DNA of 40,054 nt from Nitrospinota bacterium (lineage in GTDB: Bacteria > Nitrospirota > Nitrospiria > Nitrospirales > UBA8639): positions 1 to 40,054 of the forward strand of contig JACZVJ010000012.1 in assembly GCA_022572725.1 (NCBI GenBank), written 5' to 3'. Position numbers and translations under genes: made by a program. Position 1 is the stretch's first letter, and every line of letters begins with the position of its first letter. Shown one piece after another: positions 17,781-26,639 of this stretch. The notes beneath the pieces were generated by a model. That model worked only from the letters and a program-made list of their open reading frames with translations. It was not told the DNA's origin and did no database searches.

Positions 17781-19382
17781 TTAGGAGCGGGACTTATGGG
17801 AAGGAGACCGGGGAGTTTCAATAAAACGTATGCGGTGGTCTTTTTGGGCCATGAGTGGTGCATGAGCCAGGGCTTTGAGTAAGACATCTCGAATAGGAAT
17901 CTGATGATCGACACGTTTGCTGGCCTGTTTGAACATGGCATAGCCATCTCCTCCATCGGCCAGAAATCCATCAGTCCCGACAGAGTAGGTTCGTTCCAGG
18001 TCAAGAGGCTGACCACCCACCCTCACCTTTGTGACACGTGCCCCAGGCGGCGCGCTGACATCGTAGGTGACCTGCAACCCAGAGACCTGGAGGAATCGAC
18101 CGGATTGTCTTGGCAAGAGTCTGACGCTATTTTCCAACGCCTCGAAAATTTGCTGACCGGTGAGGCTTAACGTCACCACGGAAGAATCGAACGGAAGAAC
18201 CGACAGCACTTTGCCTAAATTGACGGACCCTGCGGGAATGGTTGCCCGGATTTGCCCACTGTTTACCAGCGCGATCTCCTGACCAAACTCCTTTCGTAAG
18301 AGATCAGCCAGCAGATTTCCCAGGTTGGTTTCTTGAGTTCGGATTTTCTCACTTTCACCGATTAGGGTCACCAGCGACCGACCAACAACTTCATGCGCTT
18401 GTTTGGCAAATCGCTGGAGGTAGCGCTGGAGAAGCTGGTGTACCGTCTGATCGGGCGTTACCGAGGCGGTGACGGGAAGGTTTTGCGCCTTGGCCCACGT
18501 CACCCGACCTTTGTCAATGAGTAGATCCAATCGCCCAAGCGTTCGGCCTTGACGATGGGTCTTCACATACACGGCGCCTGGTTCCTGAACCTCATCAACG
18601 GGGTGAGTGGCATTGGGAGTAAAAAGCCCATCGAACCCCTCTGTATGCCCGCCGATGATGACATCCAGGTAAGGCACATCTTTCAGCAATTTTCGGTCTT
18701 CTTCGGTATCTTGGTGGGTGATGACCACCACAACATCAACGGTGCCGGCCTCTTTCCACCGCCGGGCCTGGCGCCTCACAGTCTCAACCGGATCGCGCAA
18801 TTCCAGGGTTTTCACCACTTCACGGTTGAACGTGTCGGGGAAATTGCTATTTCCAACGATCCCCATGAGACCCACGGTAAGCTTGCCAATCTGGATCGTC
18901 GCCGAGTGCTTGCACGGTAAATCCACATCCCGACCCGTTAAATTGGTGCAAAGAATAGGAAACGTCGCCAGGCCTTGAAGTTTCTGGAGGTGTTCCAACC
19001 CAAAATCGAAATCATGGTTCCCGGCGGTCATTGCATGGTATCCCATCAGGTTCATGGCTTTGACATCAGGCTCACCGCGAAACCATGAAGACAGGGCCGT
19101 CCCGATTAAAATATCCCCGGAATCAACGATCAAAACCGCTTCCGTTTCTTCCTTGACCTTCTGGATCAGTGTAGCCCGCCCGGCCATTCCTCCCACCGTC
19201 CTCAATCCAGGATCACTCAGGGGAAGGGCAACCCCATGATGTTCACTACTGTGAAGAATCGTCAGATGCTCCGCCCCCAACGCACACAAAGGTGTGCATA
19301 CCAAGAGGAGGAAAAGGGCTAGGGCCAGCAGGAAAAACCCGAAAAAGGACCTGAATGCAAGTCGCGGAGAGGAATACACCAC
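17781..19382 (-). CDS. exported UshA-like 5'-nucleotidase/phosphoesterase
   Basis: A two-domain metallophosphoesterase. The N-terminal catalytic domain has LTILHSSEHHG, IVDSGDILIGT, TAGNHDFDFG, VITHQD and IIGGHTEG. The C-terminal nucleotidase domain has ETNLGNLLADLLRKEF, IALVNSGQIRATIPAG and VGTDGFLADGGDGY. Two positions differ from the usual form: the first metal Asp is Glu (SSEHHG for TNDxHG) and the last ligand position is Glu (GHTEG). The signal peptide is FFGFFLLALALFLLLVCTP, then CALGAEH. I set the start at a GTG (19382) just before it. The open frame runs up to a GTG at 19619 that gives a lipobox-like LSGC; GTGs at 19409 and 19424 are also possible, and none has a clear ribosome site. 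It probably dephosphorylates a compound before uptake by the adjoining ECF transporter (inference). Confidence 0.85.
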   Translation of the reverse strand: MVYSSPRLAFRSFFGFFLLALALFLLLVCTPLCALGAEHLTILHSSEHHGVALPLSDPGLRTVGGMAGRATLIQKVKEETEAVLIVDSGDILIGTALSSWFRGEPDVKAMNLMGYHAMTAGNHDFDFGLEHLQKLQGLATFPILCTNLTGRDVDLPCKHSATIQIGKLTVGLMGIVGNSNFPDTFNREVVKTLELRDPVETVRRQARRWKEAGTVDVVVVITHQDTEEDRKLLKDVPYLDVIIGGHTEGFDGLFTPNATHPVDEVQEPGAVYVKTHRQGRTLGRLDLLIDKGRVTWAKAQNLPVTASVTPDQTVHQLLQRYLQRFAKQAHEVVGRSLVTLIGESEKIRTQETNLGNLLADLLRKEFGQEIALVNSGQIRATIPAGSVNLGKVLSVLPFDSSVVTLSLTGQQIFEALENSVRLLPRQSGRFLQVSGLQVTYDVSAPPGARVTKVRVGGQPLDLERTYSVGTDGFLADGGDGYAMFKQASKRVDHQIPIRDVLLKALAHAPLMAQKDHRIRFIETPRSPSHKSRS

Positions 19383-19600
19383 GGAGAAAAAAAATGGGAG
19401 GGCGATCACAAGGTCTAACTTCACCAGGGATTGTACGGAATAGCTAAAGAGAATGTGATGATAGCATTGTTTTGGGTTTTTCCTCCAGGAGCGGGGGGAG
19501 GGAGACAGGTGGGAAGTGAAGCGTTCTTCAAACTGGACTACACAGATGCCTGGAACGGGCAAAAGGACACAACCAGACAAGCAGAGGGTTAAACAACCCC

Positions 19601-20815
19601 TCAGGAGTTTTGCACGCACCGGAACCCGGCATGGGCGTGGGGATACCCTTGCCGGAACCAGTTGCGAAACGACCTGCGCAACAAACAGTTGGCGGTCGTC
19701 GGGGAGGCTCCTTTGATCACATAGTGATCCTGATCGAAAAATCTGGTCGAGTATCCCGTGTAAGTTGGATAAGGAGTAAAGCCTTCAAATGGGTGGAACG
19801 GGGTCGAGGTCCATTCCCAGCCATTGCCGACTAACTGAGACACGCCAAAGTCACTATCGCCCAAAGGTGTCGCCGTAACTGGGATCGGATCCCAGTATGT
19901 AAAATTGAAATTCCCGCGGGCGTCATTCGGGGGTTCATCCCCCCACGGGTACATTCGCTCTTCGCTTGTTCGGGTCCCATAGGCTGCTCGATGAAATTGG
20001 GCCTCGGAGGGTAAGTCCATGCCTGTCCACTCCGCATACGCCTTCGCTTCCCATTGCGACACATAGACCGGCCAATCGTAGGGCAGCGGTATTTCCCCAA
20101 ACATGGCCTGTAGAAACCATTGGGTACCCTGTAAAGACCAAAAGGGAGGGGGCGCTGCGCCATCTTCTACGAACTTGAGGTACTGCCCATTTGTCACTTT
20201 GTACTTACTGATGACAAACAAGGGAACATCTTGAAGGTGTTTGGCAAACTCGTTATCCCAGCCAAACCCTTCCTCTGGATCACGACCAAGGGTGACTCTT
20301 CCGGCTAGAATTTCAATCATTTCGTGTTGTGGGGGAGGGCCTTGGGGCTCCTGCGAAGGAAGAGGGGTGATTTTTCGCTCCTGAGGTAATTGGTGCAGAA
20401 TATAGGCTGTCGTTTCTGCATGCATCCACCGATGTTCGAGAGCAATATGCAACGCCTGGTCGGGGGCTTCGCCAAGAGCCTTATCGACTACCCGCCGCAC
20501 CTGCGAATTATATTGTTGGACTTGCGCGATCGAAGGCCAGTCTGAAGGCTGATCCTGCGGCAAGTCGCCTTCCTTGGGGTCGATTCCTGCCTCGAACAAA
20601 CGGTCAAATTCAGGGTGGAACGATGGTTTGTCCAATGTCCATCTGCAGATTTGATTCCAGTCAAACGCCTCAAGGTGTCCGAAATAAAAAATAATTCGAT
20701 GACGCTCGGGAATAGGCCGTTCATAAAAGGCTTCTGGTTTGATGAGTGAAAAAATGGCGTCGGTGCGGCTACGGGCCTCACCCAAGGCCCGGCGTAATTG
20801 GGGTACAGACGGCAT
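19601..20815 (-). CDS. egtB: EgtB-type non-haem iron sulfoxide synthase
   Basis: A 404-residue protein that should join a thiol donor to hercynine with O2, the central step of ergothioneine biosynthesis. The N-terminal DinB-like domain carries the three-histidine iron site: His47 (FGHLEAFDW) plus His128 and His132 (EHRWMHAE). The C-terminal FGE/sulfatase-modifying domain has MYPWGDEPP, VGNGWEWTSTPFHPFEGF and a final HAGFRCV. The ATG at 20815 sits behind GAGGAGGGT, which decides the start over a TTG at 20830. EgtD and an EgtE-like gene lie on the opposite strand beyond the importer genes. No egtA or egtC is seen nearby, so the donor (cysteine or gamma-glutamylcysteine) is open. Confidence 0.9.
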   Translation of the reverse strand: MPSVPQLRRALGEARSRTDAIFSLIKPEAFYERPIPERHRIIFYFGHLEAFDWNQICRWTLDKPSFHPEFDRLFEAGIDPKEGDLPQDQPSDWPSIAQVQQYNSQVRRVVDKALGEAPDQALHIALEHRWMHAETTAYILHQLPQERKITPLPSQEPQGPPPQHEMIEILAGRVTLGRDPEEGFGWDNEFAKHLQDVPLFVISKYKVTNGQYLKFVEDGAAPPPFWSLQGTQWFLQAMFGEIPLPYDWPVYVSQWEAKAYAEWTGMDLPSEAQFHRAAYGTRTSEERMYPWGDEPPNDARGNFNFTYWDPIPVTATPLGDSDFGVSQLVGNGWEWTSTPFHPFEGFTPYPTYTGYSTRFFDQDHYVIKGASPTTANCLLRRSFRNWFRQGYPHAHAGFRCVQNS

Positions 20816-21175
20816 ACATACCCTCCTCAACTGGGCAAAACATCTTCTTAAGGCTCACTCGGGAAATGATAAAGATGCAATACGCTGGATCCCCTGACCA
20901 GGAGACCTCTCCCCCGACTCACCCAAGAACCATTAAATAGACGATTCTGAATCCTTTGTAATATAAGGACCCAAGGCCTTGTCAAGTAGAAATATTGGGA
21001 AAAAGGCCGAAAAAATCGATTGCAGAACTCCTGAAAATCTGGCCATAGCCAATGGGGCGAAGCCTGCCAGCACTCACCAGCGAAGGACCTATTTTTTACT
21101 GAAATCCTTATAAAAGCCTAGCGAGACCAACCCTACCTTGTTATCCTCCGGCCTGACCATGGAACGATCAAGATA
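20816..21175. promoter_or_regulatory. divergent promoter region between egtB and the importer
   Basis: A 360-bp gap with no gene. On the minus strand TTGACA (20980-20985) and TATTAC (20958-20963), 16 bases apart, form a plausible egtB promoter with a leader of about 140 bases. On the plus strand TATAAA (21109-21114) lies 62 bases before the ATPase ATG but lacks a clear -35. Shared control of both arms of the locus is likely. I see no operator palindrome. Confidence 0.5.
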
Positions 21176-21925
21176 ATGAATACTCCCGTATTAGAAGCCT
21201 CGGCCGTCGACAAGCAATTTCCAAACGGGGTGACCGCGCTCCAAGGCATCTATTTAACAGTTGCCCGAGGGGAAACGATGGTCCTCATCGGGGAAAGCGG
21301 CTCGGGGAAAACTACGCTTCTTCGACTCTTCAATCGCCTTGATGATCCCACCGCTGGAGACATTTGGATTCACGGCCGATCGGCCCGTGAGGAGGACCCC
21401 ATTCTCCTGCGTCGGCGGATCGGGTATGTCCAGCAAGATGGCGGCCTGCTGCCACATTGGACTGTTGGTCGGAACGTGGGGTTGGTTCCGACTCTCCTTG
21501 GCTGGCCTGCCGACCAAACCCAACACCGCGTGGAGACGCTTCTGGAATTGGTAAACCTTGACCCTCATCACTATTGGGACCGGTATCCTTCTCAACTCTC
21601 TGGTGGGGAGCGCCAGCGCGTGGCCTTTGCGAGAGCCTTGGCTGCCGATCCCGAAGTTGTGTTGCTCGATGAGCCATTCGGAGCCCTCGATGCGATTACG
21701 CGGGATGACCTTCAGAAGCAATTCCTCCAATTAAAAGGAAAGCTCCACAAGACAATGGTTTTAGTGACCCATGACCTGAACGAGGCCTTTCGCTTGGGTG
21801 ATCGGGTCGCGGTGCTAAGACAAGGGCGTGTGCTTCAAACTGGGACGCCTGATCAGCTTCTGGAACATCCAGCCGAGGGATACGTGCGATCCCTCCTCGA
21901 CCATCGCGCAGGTTTCAAAACATGA
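21176..21925 (+). CDS. osmoprotectant-type ABC importer ATPase, possible EgtV counterpart
   Basis: A 249-residue ABC ATPase of the quaternary-amine (OpuCA/ProV) group. Walker A is GESGSGKTTLL, signature LSGGERQRV, Walker B VVLLDEPFGALD, and the switch His is in LVTHDLNEAF. It lacks the C-terminal CBS domains that OpuCA uses for osmotic gating. Its stop overlaps the next ATG (ATGA), so it is coupled to the binding-protein/permease fusion. The pair lies between egtB and egtD. Ergothioneine and hercynine are histidine betaines, chemically close to the betaines this group imports, and EgtUV transporters belong to the same group. Import of ergothioneine or a precursor is therefore a reasonable inference; glycine betaine or choline remain possible. 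Confidence 0.85.
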   Translation: MNTPVLEASAVDKQFPNGVTALQGIYLTVARGETMVLIGESGSGKTTLLRLFNRLDDPTAGDIWIHGRSAREEDPILLRRRIGYVQQDGGLLPHWTVGRNVGLVPTLLGWPADQTQHRVETLLELVNLDPHHYWDRYPSQLSGGERQRVAFARALAADPEVVLLDEPFGALDAITRDDLQKQFLQLKGKLHKTMVLVTHDLNEAFRLGDRVAVLRQGRVLQTGTPDQLLEHPAEGYVRSLLDHRAGFKT

Positions 21926-23508
21926 TTCGTGCCTGTTTTCTCCGAGTAACCCTGATTGGTGCGGCTTTTCTGGGAGCCCTAACAATTTGCGTTCCCGTCA
22001 CTTCCGCCTCACCACCGGAGGGACGGATCGTTGTCGGTTCCAAGAATTTCATGGAGAGCCGGCTTCTGGCCGAGATCTTTTCCCAATTGATCGAAAATCG
22101 AACGACCCTTGTCGTTGACCGAAGATTCGGACTTGCCGGCACTCAAGTGTGCTTTGAAGCCCTGAGAAGCGGGGGTATTGATCTCTATCCTGAATACACC
22201 GGAACCGGACTCGTGAGTATCCTGGGGCATCAGCCAACGGGAGATCCACGGGAGGCACTTAGGATCGTCCGTTCAGAATTTTTGGAACGATGGAATTTGT
22301 GGTGGATTGCTCCACTCGGGTTCGAAAATTCGTATGCTTTGGCGGTCCCCCGAGCCCATGCGGTCCAGTTGAGCCTGCGCACGATCTCCGACCTCGCCAA
22401 GGTTTCCTCGACACTCACAGCCGGTTTGGGGTACGAGTTCATTCAACGAGACGATGGCCTGCCTGGTCTTGAACGCCGCTATGGCCTTAAATTTGGGAAG
22501 GTCCGGGCCATGCAACAGACCTTAAAGTACCAAGCTGTCGAAATGGGAGAAATCGATGTTCTCGATGTGTACACCACCGATGGGCGATTGGCCGTCTACG
22601 ACCTTACCGTGCTCGAAGACGACAAAGGGTTTTTCCCACCTTACGAAGCCGCGGGGTTAGTGCGAGGAAAAACACTGGAACGACATCCCGAGCTCGGGAA
22701 CATCTTGGGACTGTTGGCCAACGCCTTCGACGCCACGACAATGCGCAAGTTGAATTTCAGGCTTCAAGAAGGTGGAGAGTCTGTCGAAACCGTCGCGCGC
22801 AATGCGCTTCACTCCCTCGGGTTGGTGCAGGTTCAGTCGGTGGAGCCCACATCTTCACCCCAAACCCAGAGTTTGGCTGGGTATATGTGGGCTAATCGAC
22901 AAACTCTGGTTTTTCAGACGGGTGAGCATATTGGACTCGCTGGCTTGGCCTTGTTCTTGGGCATTCTGCTTGCGATCCCACTGGGATTGTTGCTCGAACG
23001 CAGACGGTCATTGGCGGAACCGGTGATACGAGTCATTGGCATGACCCAAACCATCCCATCCATTGCGCTGTTGGCTTTTATGATCCCCCTGTTCGGTGTC
23101 GGCGCAGTCCCCGCAGTGGCGGCCCTCTGGATCTACTCTATTTTCCCAATCCTGAGGAACACGTATTCCGGCTTGCGGGATGCCGCTCCCCACGCCGTCG
23201 AGGCGGCACGCGCCCTAGGGATGACGGAATGGCAAGTTCTGCATTGGGTCCGCCTCCCGTTGGCCGCCCCGGTGATCATGGCCGGGGTGCGGACTTCCGG
23301 GGTGATCACGGTGGGAACGGCAACGCTGGCAGCCTTCATTGGAGCCGGTGGGTTGGGCGTGCCTATCGTTTCGGGTCTTCAATTAGCCAACACAACGATT
23401 ATCCTTTCCGGAGCGTTGCCGGCAGCCGCGCTCGCGGTCATGGTGGATGGAGGTCTTGGCTTCATCGAACGGTGGGTCCGCCCTCGGGGAATAGAAGAGC
23501 GTGGATAA
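21922..23508 (+). CDS. fused substrate-binding protein and permease, osmoprotectant type
   Basis: A 528-residue fusion. A signal peptide (FLRVTLIGAAFLGALTICVP) leads to a ProX/OpuCC-like binding domain (residues ~30-310) with VVGSKNFMESRLLAEI, FGLAGTQVCFEALRSGGIDLYPEYTGTG and PLGFENSYALAVP. Residues ~335-525 are the permease with several helices and the EAA-type coupling loop AARALGMTEWQVLHWVRLPLAAP. In EgtU and OpuF-type fusions as I know them the permease comes first and the binding domain last; here the order is reversed. It overlaps the ATPase gene by four bases. Its place between egtB and egtD suggests ergothioneine or a related betaine as ligand (inference). Confidence 0.88.
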   Translation: MIRACFLRVTLIGAAFLGALTICVPVTSASPPEGRIVVGSKNFMESRLLAEIFSQLIENRTTLVVDRRFGLAGTQVCFEALRSGGIDLYPEYTGTGLVSILGHQPTGDPREALRIVRSEFLERWNLWWIAPLGFENSYALAVPRAHAVQLSLRTISDLAKVSSTLTAGLGYEFIQRDDGLPGLERRYGLKFGKVRAMQQTLKYQAVEMGEIDVLDVYTTDGRLAVYDLTVLEDDKGFFPPYEAAGLVRGKTLERHPELGNILGLLANAFDATTMRKLNFRLQEGGESVETVARNALHSLGLVQVQSVEPTSSPQTQSLAGYMWANRQTLVFQTGEHIGLAGLALFLGILLAIPLGLLLERRRSLAEPVIRVIGMTQTIPSIALLAFMIPLFGVGAVPAVAALWIYSIFPILRNTYSGLRDAAPHAVEAARALGMTEWQVLHWVRLPLAAPVIMAGVRTSGVITVGTATLAAFIGAGGLGVPIVSGLQLANTTIILSGALPAAALAVMVDGGLGFIERWVRPRGIEERG

Positions 23509-23825
23509 TCAATTTCCTCCGGCTACGTTCTCAAGACCGGCCCATTCTCCACGGTAGAATGTCGAAATCCCAGGCGTGACGATCGAGAGAGATCCGGACG
23601 TGAAGAAGAAACCCGCCTGGTCCATCTTGCAGAGTTCGTGAAAACCCTTTATAGTTTTGCCTCTTTTCTCAACCACTCCCATGGGTGACCACTCGTCAGA
23701 CATGGCCTCACGACACCTGGATTTCCCATAAGCCGGGTTTAGGCAATTTCCCTGCACGTCAGGTCATTTGAACCCACCAACACCCTTTACCTTAATCATT
23801 AAAAACCGACGGCAGACACGTTGCC
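23509..23825. other. intergenic region before egtD, nothing clear
   Basis: 317 bases between the importer fusion and egtD. A minus-strand frame (23509-23757) is open but has no support as a gene. AT-rich sequence at 23785-23812 could hold the egtD promoter. No terminator hairpin is obvious. Confidence 0.4.
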
Positions 23826-24812
23826 ATGGGAAAGTCTCTCGACAACCCCAATATCATTATTGATGTGCACTTGGATGGGCAGGACCCCAAGGCCCTTCGC
23901 GCGGAAATCCACGATGGGCTCCTTTCTTCACCGCGTCGACTTCCCACCAAATACTTCTATGATGATCGCGGATCCGAACTCTATGAACGAATCTGCGAAC
24001 TTCCTGAGTACTACCAAGCGCGGACCGAGCACCAGATCCTCACGAGGTTTGCCGACGAAGTTGCCGCCACTAGCCGAGCGAACGAACTTGTCGAGCTAGG
24101 TTCCGGTGCGGCCACCAAAACCCGAGTCCTGCTCAATGCCATGGCTCGTGCCGAGCGGCTCCGGTTTTATGTCCCCTTCGATTTCAGCGAAGGGATCGTG
24201 CGACGTGTGGCCCATGAATTGGTGAATGAGTATGCAGGACTTCAGGTGCATGGGGTCGTCGGAGACTTTCTGGTCCATTTGGAACATATCCCGGATGGAG
24301 GGCGGCGCCTGGTGGTGTTTTTGGGCGGGACGATCGGCAATATGGGGCCGGAGGCGGCCCTAGCCTTCCTCACCTCAATCCAAGCAGGAATGGCCTTGGA
24401 TGATTACTTTTTATTGGGCGTCCAATTGATTACGGACGTTGATCGATTAGAAGCCGCGTACAACGATGCAGCAGGGGTAACTGCTGAGTTCAACAAAAAC
24501 ATTCTGCATGTGATGCAGGCAATGGTGGGTGCTGACTTTGACCCCGACGCCTTCGAACATGTCGCCCGGTACAACCACGAACAGCATCGCATTGAAATGC
24601 ATTTGCGTTCCGTGCGTGACCAAGTCGTCCATCTTCCAGACCTCAACCTGACTCTCACATTGGCCGAAGGAGAAGAAATTCTCACCGAAATCAGCACCAA
24701 GTACGACCGCCAGCAGACGGAAGCACTCTTATCCAAGGCTGGGTTTGACATGGTGGCATGGTATACCGACCCTGAGGAACTGCACGGGCTGGCGCTGACA
24801 AAAAAATCTTGA
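23826..24812 (+). CDS. egtD: L-histidine N-alpha-methyltransferase EgtD
   Basis: A 328-residue SAM-dependent enzyme that trimethylates the alpha-amine of histidine to hercynine, the first ergothioneine step. Family signatures are present: LPTKYFYDDRGSELYERICELPEYY at the N-terminus, the SAM loop VELGSGAATKT, LVVFLGGTIGNMGP in the middle, and an ending in EISTKYDRQQTEALLSKAGF. The length matches the usual ~320 residues. The ATG at 23826 is the first sensible start. It precedes the EgtE-like gene by about 190 bp. Confidence 0.94.
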   Translation: MGKSLDNPNIIIDVHLDGQDPKALRAEIHDGLLSSPRRLPTKYFYDDRGSELYERICELPEYYQARTEHQILTRFADEVAATSRANELVELGSGAATKTRVLLNAMARAERLRFYVPFDFSEGIVRRVAHELVNEYAGLQVHGVVGDFLVHLEHIPDGGRRLVVFLGGTIGNMGPEAALAFLTSIQAGMALDDYFLLGVQLITDVDRLEAAYNDAAGVTAEFNKNILHVMQAMVGADFDPDAFEHVARYNHEQHRIEMHLRSVRDQVVHLPDLNLTLTLAEGEEILTEISTKYDRQQTEALLSKAGFDMVAWYTDPEELHGLALTKKS

Positions 24813-25005
24813 CCCTTCCCTCTGGAGATGCTCCTACCATCAACCGTCGTTCAAACATCTGTCAGGCTTGCAAAGACAGGGATCTGGCAAATCAGAAGCC
24901 TTCCTTGATTTCTGCTTTTACAGAAATATCAATTCTGTGGAAATGACAAAATTCTAGCCACCTTCCTTCTGAACTGATTTACCAGAATACGCTATACGCT
25001 CGAAC

Positions 25006-26097
25006 ATGATTTACCTCAATTACGCAGCCCTTTGCCCCACTCATCCGGAAGCAGAGAGGGAAGTCGAGGGTACCCTGGCAGAGTTCAAGCAGTATCTCTA
25101 TTCAGATGCAGGGATCCAATGGTATCTCCAAAAGTCACAGCACTGTCGGGAAAAAGTGGCCAAACTCCTGAACGTCCAGGATCCCTCCACGATTGCCTTT
25201 GTTCCCAACGCCTCCACCGCCAACTCTCTGGTGCTGTCCTCGCTTGTTTGGAATCCTGGTGATGCCATCGTTACATCCACTCATGAGAACCCCTCCATTA
25301 TCAGGGAACTCCGGGCGCTGGCCCAGAGGGGTGTTCAGACTCATACGGTCAAGCCCACTTCGGCTTCCGAATTCGTGACGGCCATTGACCGACTCACGGC
25401 AACCCAGAAGGTGAAGGCCATCGTCCTGAGCCATGTGTCCCATGTGGACGGAAGGGTATTTCCTCTTCAAGAGGTGGCCCGTATTGCGCGCGAGAAAGAG
25501 ATCCTCTTCATCATCGATGGCGCCCAGGCAGTTGGGCACATACCCGTGGATGTAAGCCGGCTGGAGTTTGATATTTATTTCTTTACAGGCCACAAATGGT
25601 GCCGAGGTCCACTGGGTACCGGGGCTTTGGTCGTGCATGACCATTTTTTACAATTGAATCCCATGTTTGGTCTTCAAGCGGCGGAACAGGGGCACCCCCG
25701 TGCATCGCAATTTGAGATCGGCACTCACAACATCGGCCTTATAGCCGGGTTGGCCAAGGCTTGCGAAGTAAAGCATGAGGAGGGACTTGGGACGGAGCGA
25801 CTCGAACACCTCAAGGCTGAAGTCAACGGCGCTTTGGATGAACGGGGGGACGTAAGAATTTTGAAATGGGATGGCCCCCATGCCCCAGGAATCCTTACCT
25901 TCCAAGGCCCGCCATCCCTTGACCACCACGAGATGGTCACAACCCTCTCTTCCCAATGGAATATCGTGGTGAAACCCTTTTGGGACTACCCGGAAGGAGA
26001 AACCCCGGCCATTCGGCTTTCCTGGTCCCCAGCAACTAAGGAACAGGACATTCGGTTTGTTTTGGAAAAAATCGGGGACTTTCTGGGAAGGAAGTGA
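25006..26097 (+). CDS. egtE: EgtE-like PLP-dependent C-S lyase (class V aminotransferase family)
   Basis: A 363-residue PLP enzyme of the cysteine desulfurase/class V family. Lys197 (FTGHKWCRG) should carry the cofactor and Asp171 (IIDGAQAVGH) contacts its pyridine ring. The N-terminus MIYLNYAALCPTHPEA is the family opening. In ergothioneine biosynthesis EgtE cleaves the sulfoxide intermediate to release ergothioneine. Assignment here rests largely on position behind egtD, because many class V enzymes look alike. The ATG at 25006 starts the conserved region, with no strong ribosome site. Confidence 0.75.
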   Translation: MIYLNYAALCPTHPEAEREVEGTLAEFKQYLYSDAGIQWYLQKSQHCREKVAKLLNVQDPSTIAFVPNASTANSLVLSSLVWNPGDAIVTSTHENPSIIRELRALAQRGVQTHTVKPTSASEFVTAIDRLTATQKVKAIVLSHVSHVDGRVFPLQEVARIAREKEILFIIDGAQAVGHIPVDVSRLEFDIYFFTGHKWCRGPLGTGALVVHDHFLQLNPMFGLQAAEQGHPRASQFEIGTHNIGLIAGLAKACEVKHEEGLGTERLEHLKAEVNGALDERGDVRILKWDGPHAPGILTFQGPPSLDHHEMVTTLSSQWNIVVKPFWDYPEGETPAIRLSWSPATKEQDIRFVLEKIGDFLGRK

Positions 26098-26099
26098 TG

Positions 26100-26127
26100 A
26101 ACCTTCACCTGAGACGGTGAGGTTTAA
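26100..26127 (+). terminator. possible terminator after the EgtE-like gene
   Basis: AACCTTCACC, a TGAGAC loop and GGTGAGGTT form a hairpin with one bulge directly after the stop at 26097. The following tract is mixed (TTAAAACC), so termination efficiency is uncertain. Confidence 0.35.
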
Positions 26128-26171
26128 AACCAGGCCTTGAGTATGGGAAATTGGTCGGACACCTCCCCCGA

Positions 26172-26603
26172 TCACGTTTCCGATTGGAGGTACCCGCGAA
26201 GGATATCCCGCCTGGCTACGATACCAATTAATTTGCCTCCTGCATCAACCACCGGTACCCGAATGAGGTGGTTATTCTGAAGAACATCAATCAAGGTCGG
26301 GATGTCCATGTTCTGGCTAGCAGAAACTGGATTGGGAGTCATAATTTCCCCGGCGGTGACTTCGGATAATTTTCGGCCTTTCCTCAAGGCATTGAGAAGG
26401 TCAAACTCGGAAACAACCCCTACAAGACGCTGAGAATCATCAACGATCGGGACCGACCCAAACCCGTCCATCATATAGGAAGCCAACGACTCCGCGACGG
26501 TGTTTTTGTTGCTGGACTGGACGTCTTTCTCCATCAATTGCCCAACCGTCATATGGCCAAATTTTGTGTCCCTTAGGCTGGCCCCTCCTCCCTTGTCTAT
26601 CAT
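26172..26603 (-). CDS. CBS-domain-pair protein
   Basis: A 143-residue protein consisting of two CBS domains (VGQLMEKDVQSS with VPIVDDSQRLVGVVSEFDLL, and AGEIMTPNPVSAS with VPVVDAGGKLIGIVARRDIL). CBS pairs bind adenine nucleotides and act as energy sensors. Stand-alone proteins of this kind usually regulate a partner that cannot be named from sequence. The ATG at 26603 has GGAGG eight bases upstream; the longer frame starts at a TTG without one. It converges on the EgtE-like gene and has no obvious operon partner. Confidence 0.88.
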   Translation of the reverse strand: MIDKGGGASLRDTKFGHMTVGQLMEKDVQSSNKNTVAESLASYMMDGFGSVPIVDDSQRLVGVVSEFDLLNALRKGRKLSEVTAGEIMTPNPVSASQNMDIPTLIDVLQNNHLIRVPVVDAGGKLIGIVARRDILRGYLQSET

Positions 26604-26639
26604 CCTGATGTCCTCCAACAATGTGGTGAAATGAATGTG

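Noticed and set aside
19383-19619. N-terminal extension of the UshA-like gene with a lipobox-like LSGC
   Set aside because: The stretch between it and the better signal peptide (RKNPKQCYHHILF) does not look like protein. Kept only as an alternative start.
23509-23757. Minus-strand 82-codon frame before egtD
   Set aside because: No ribosome site, no recognisable domain, and it covers likely promoter sequence.
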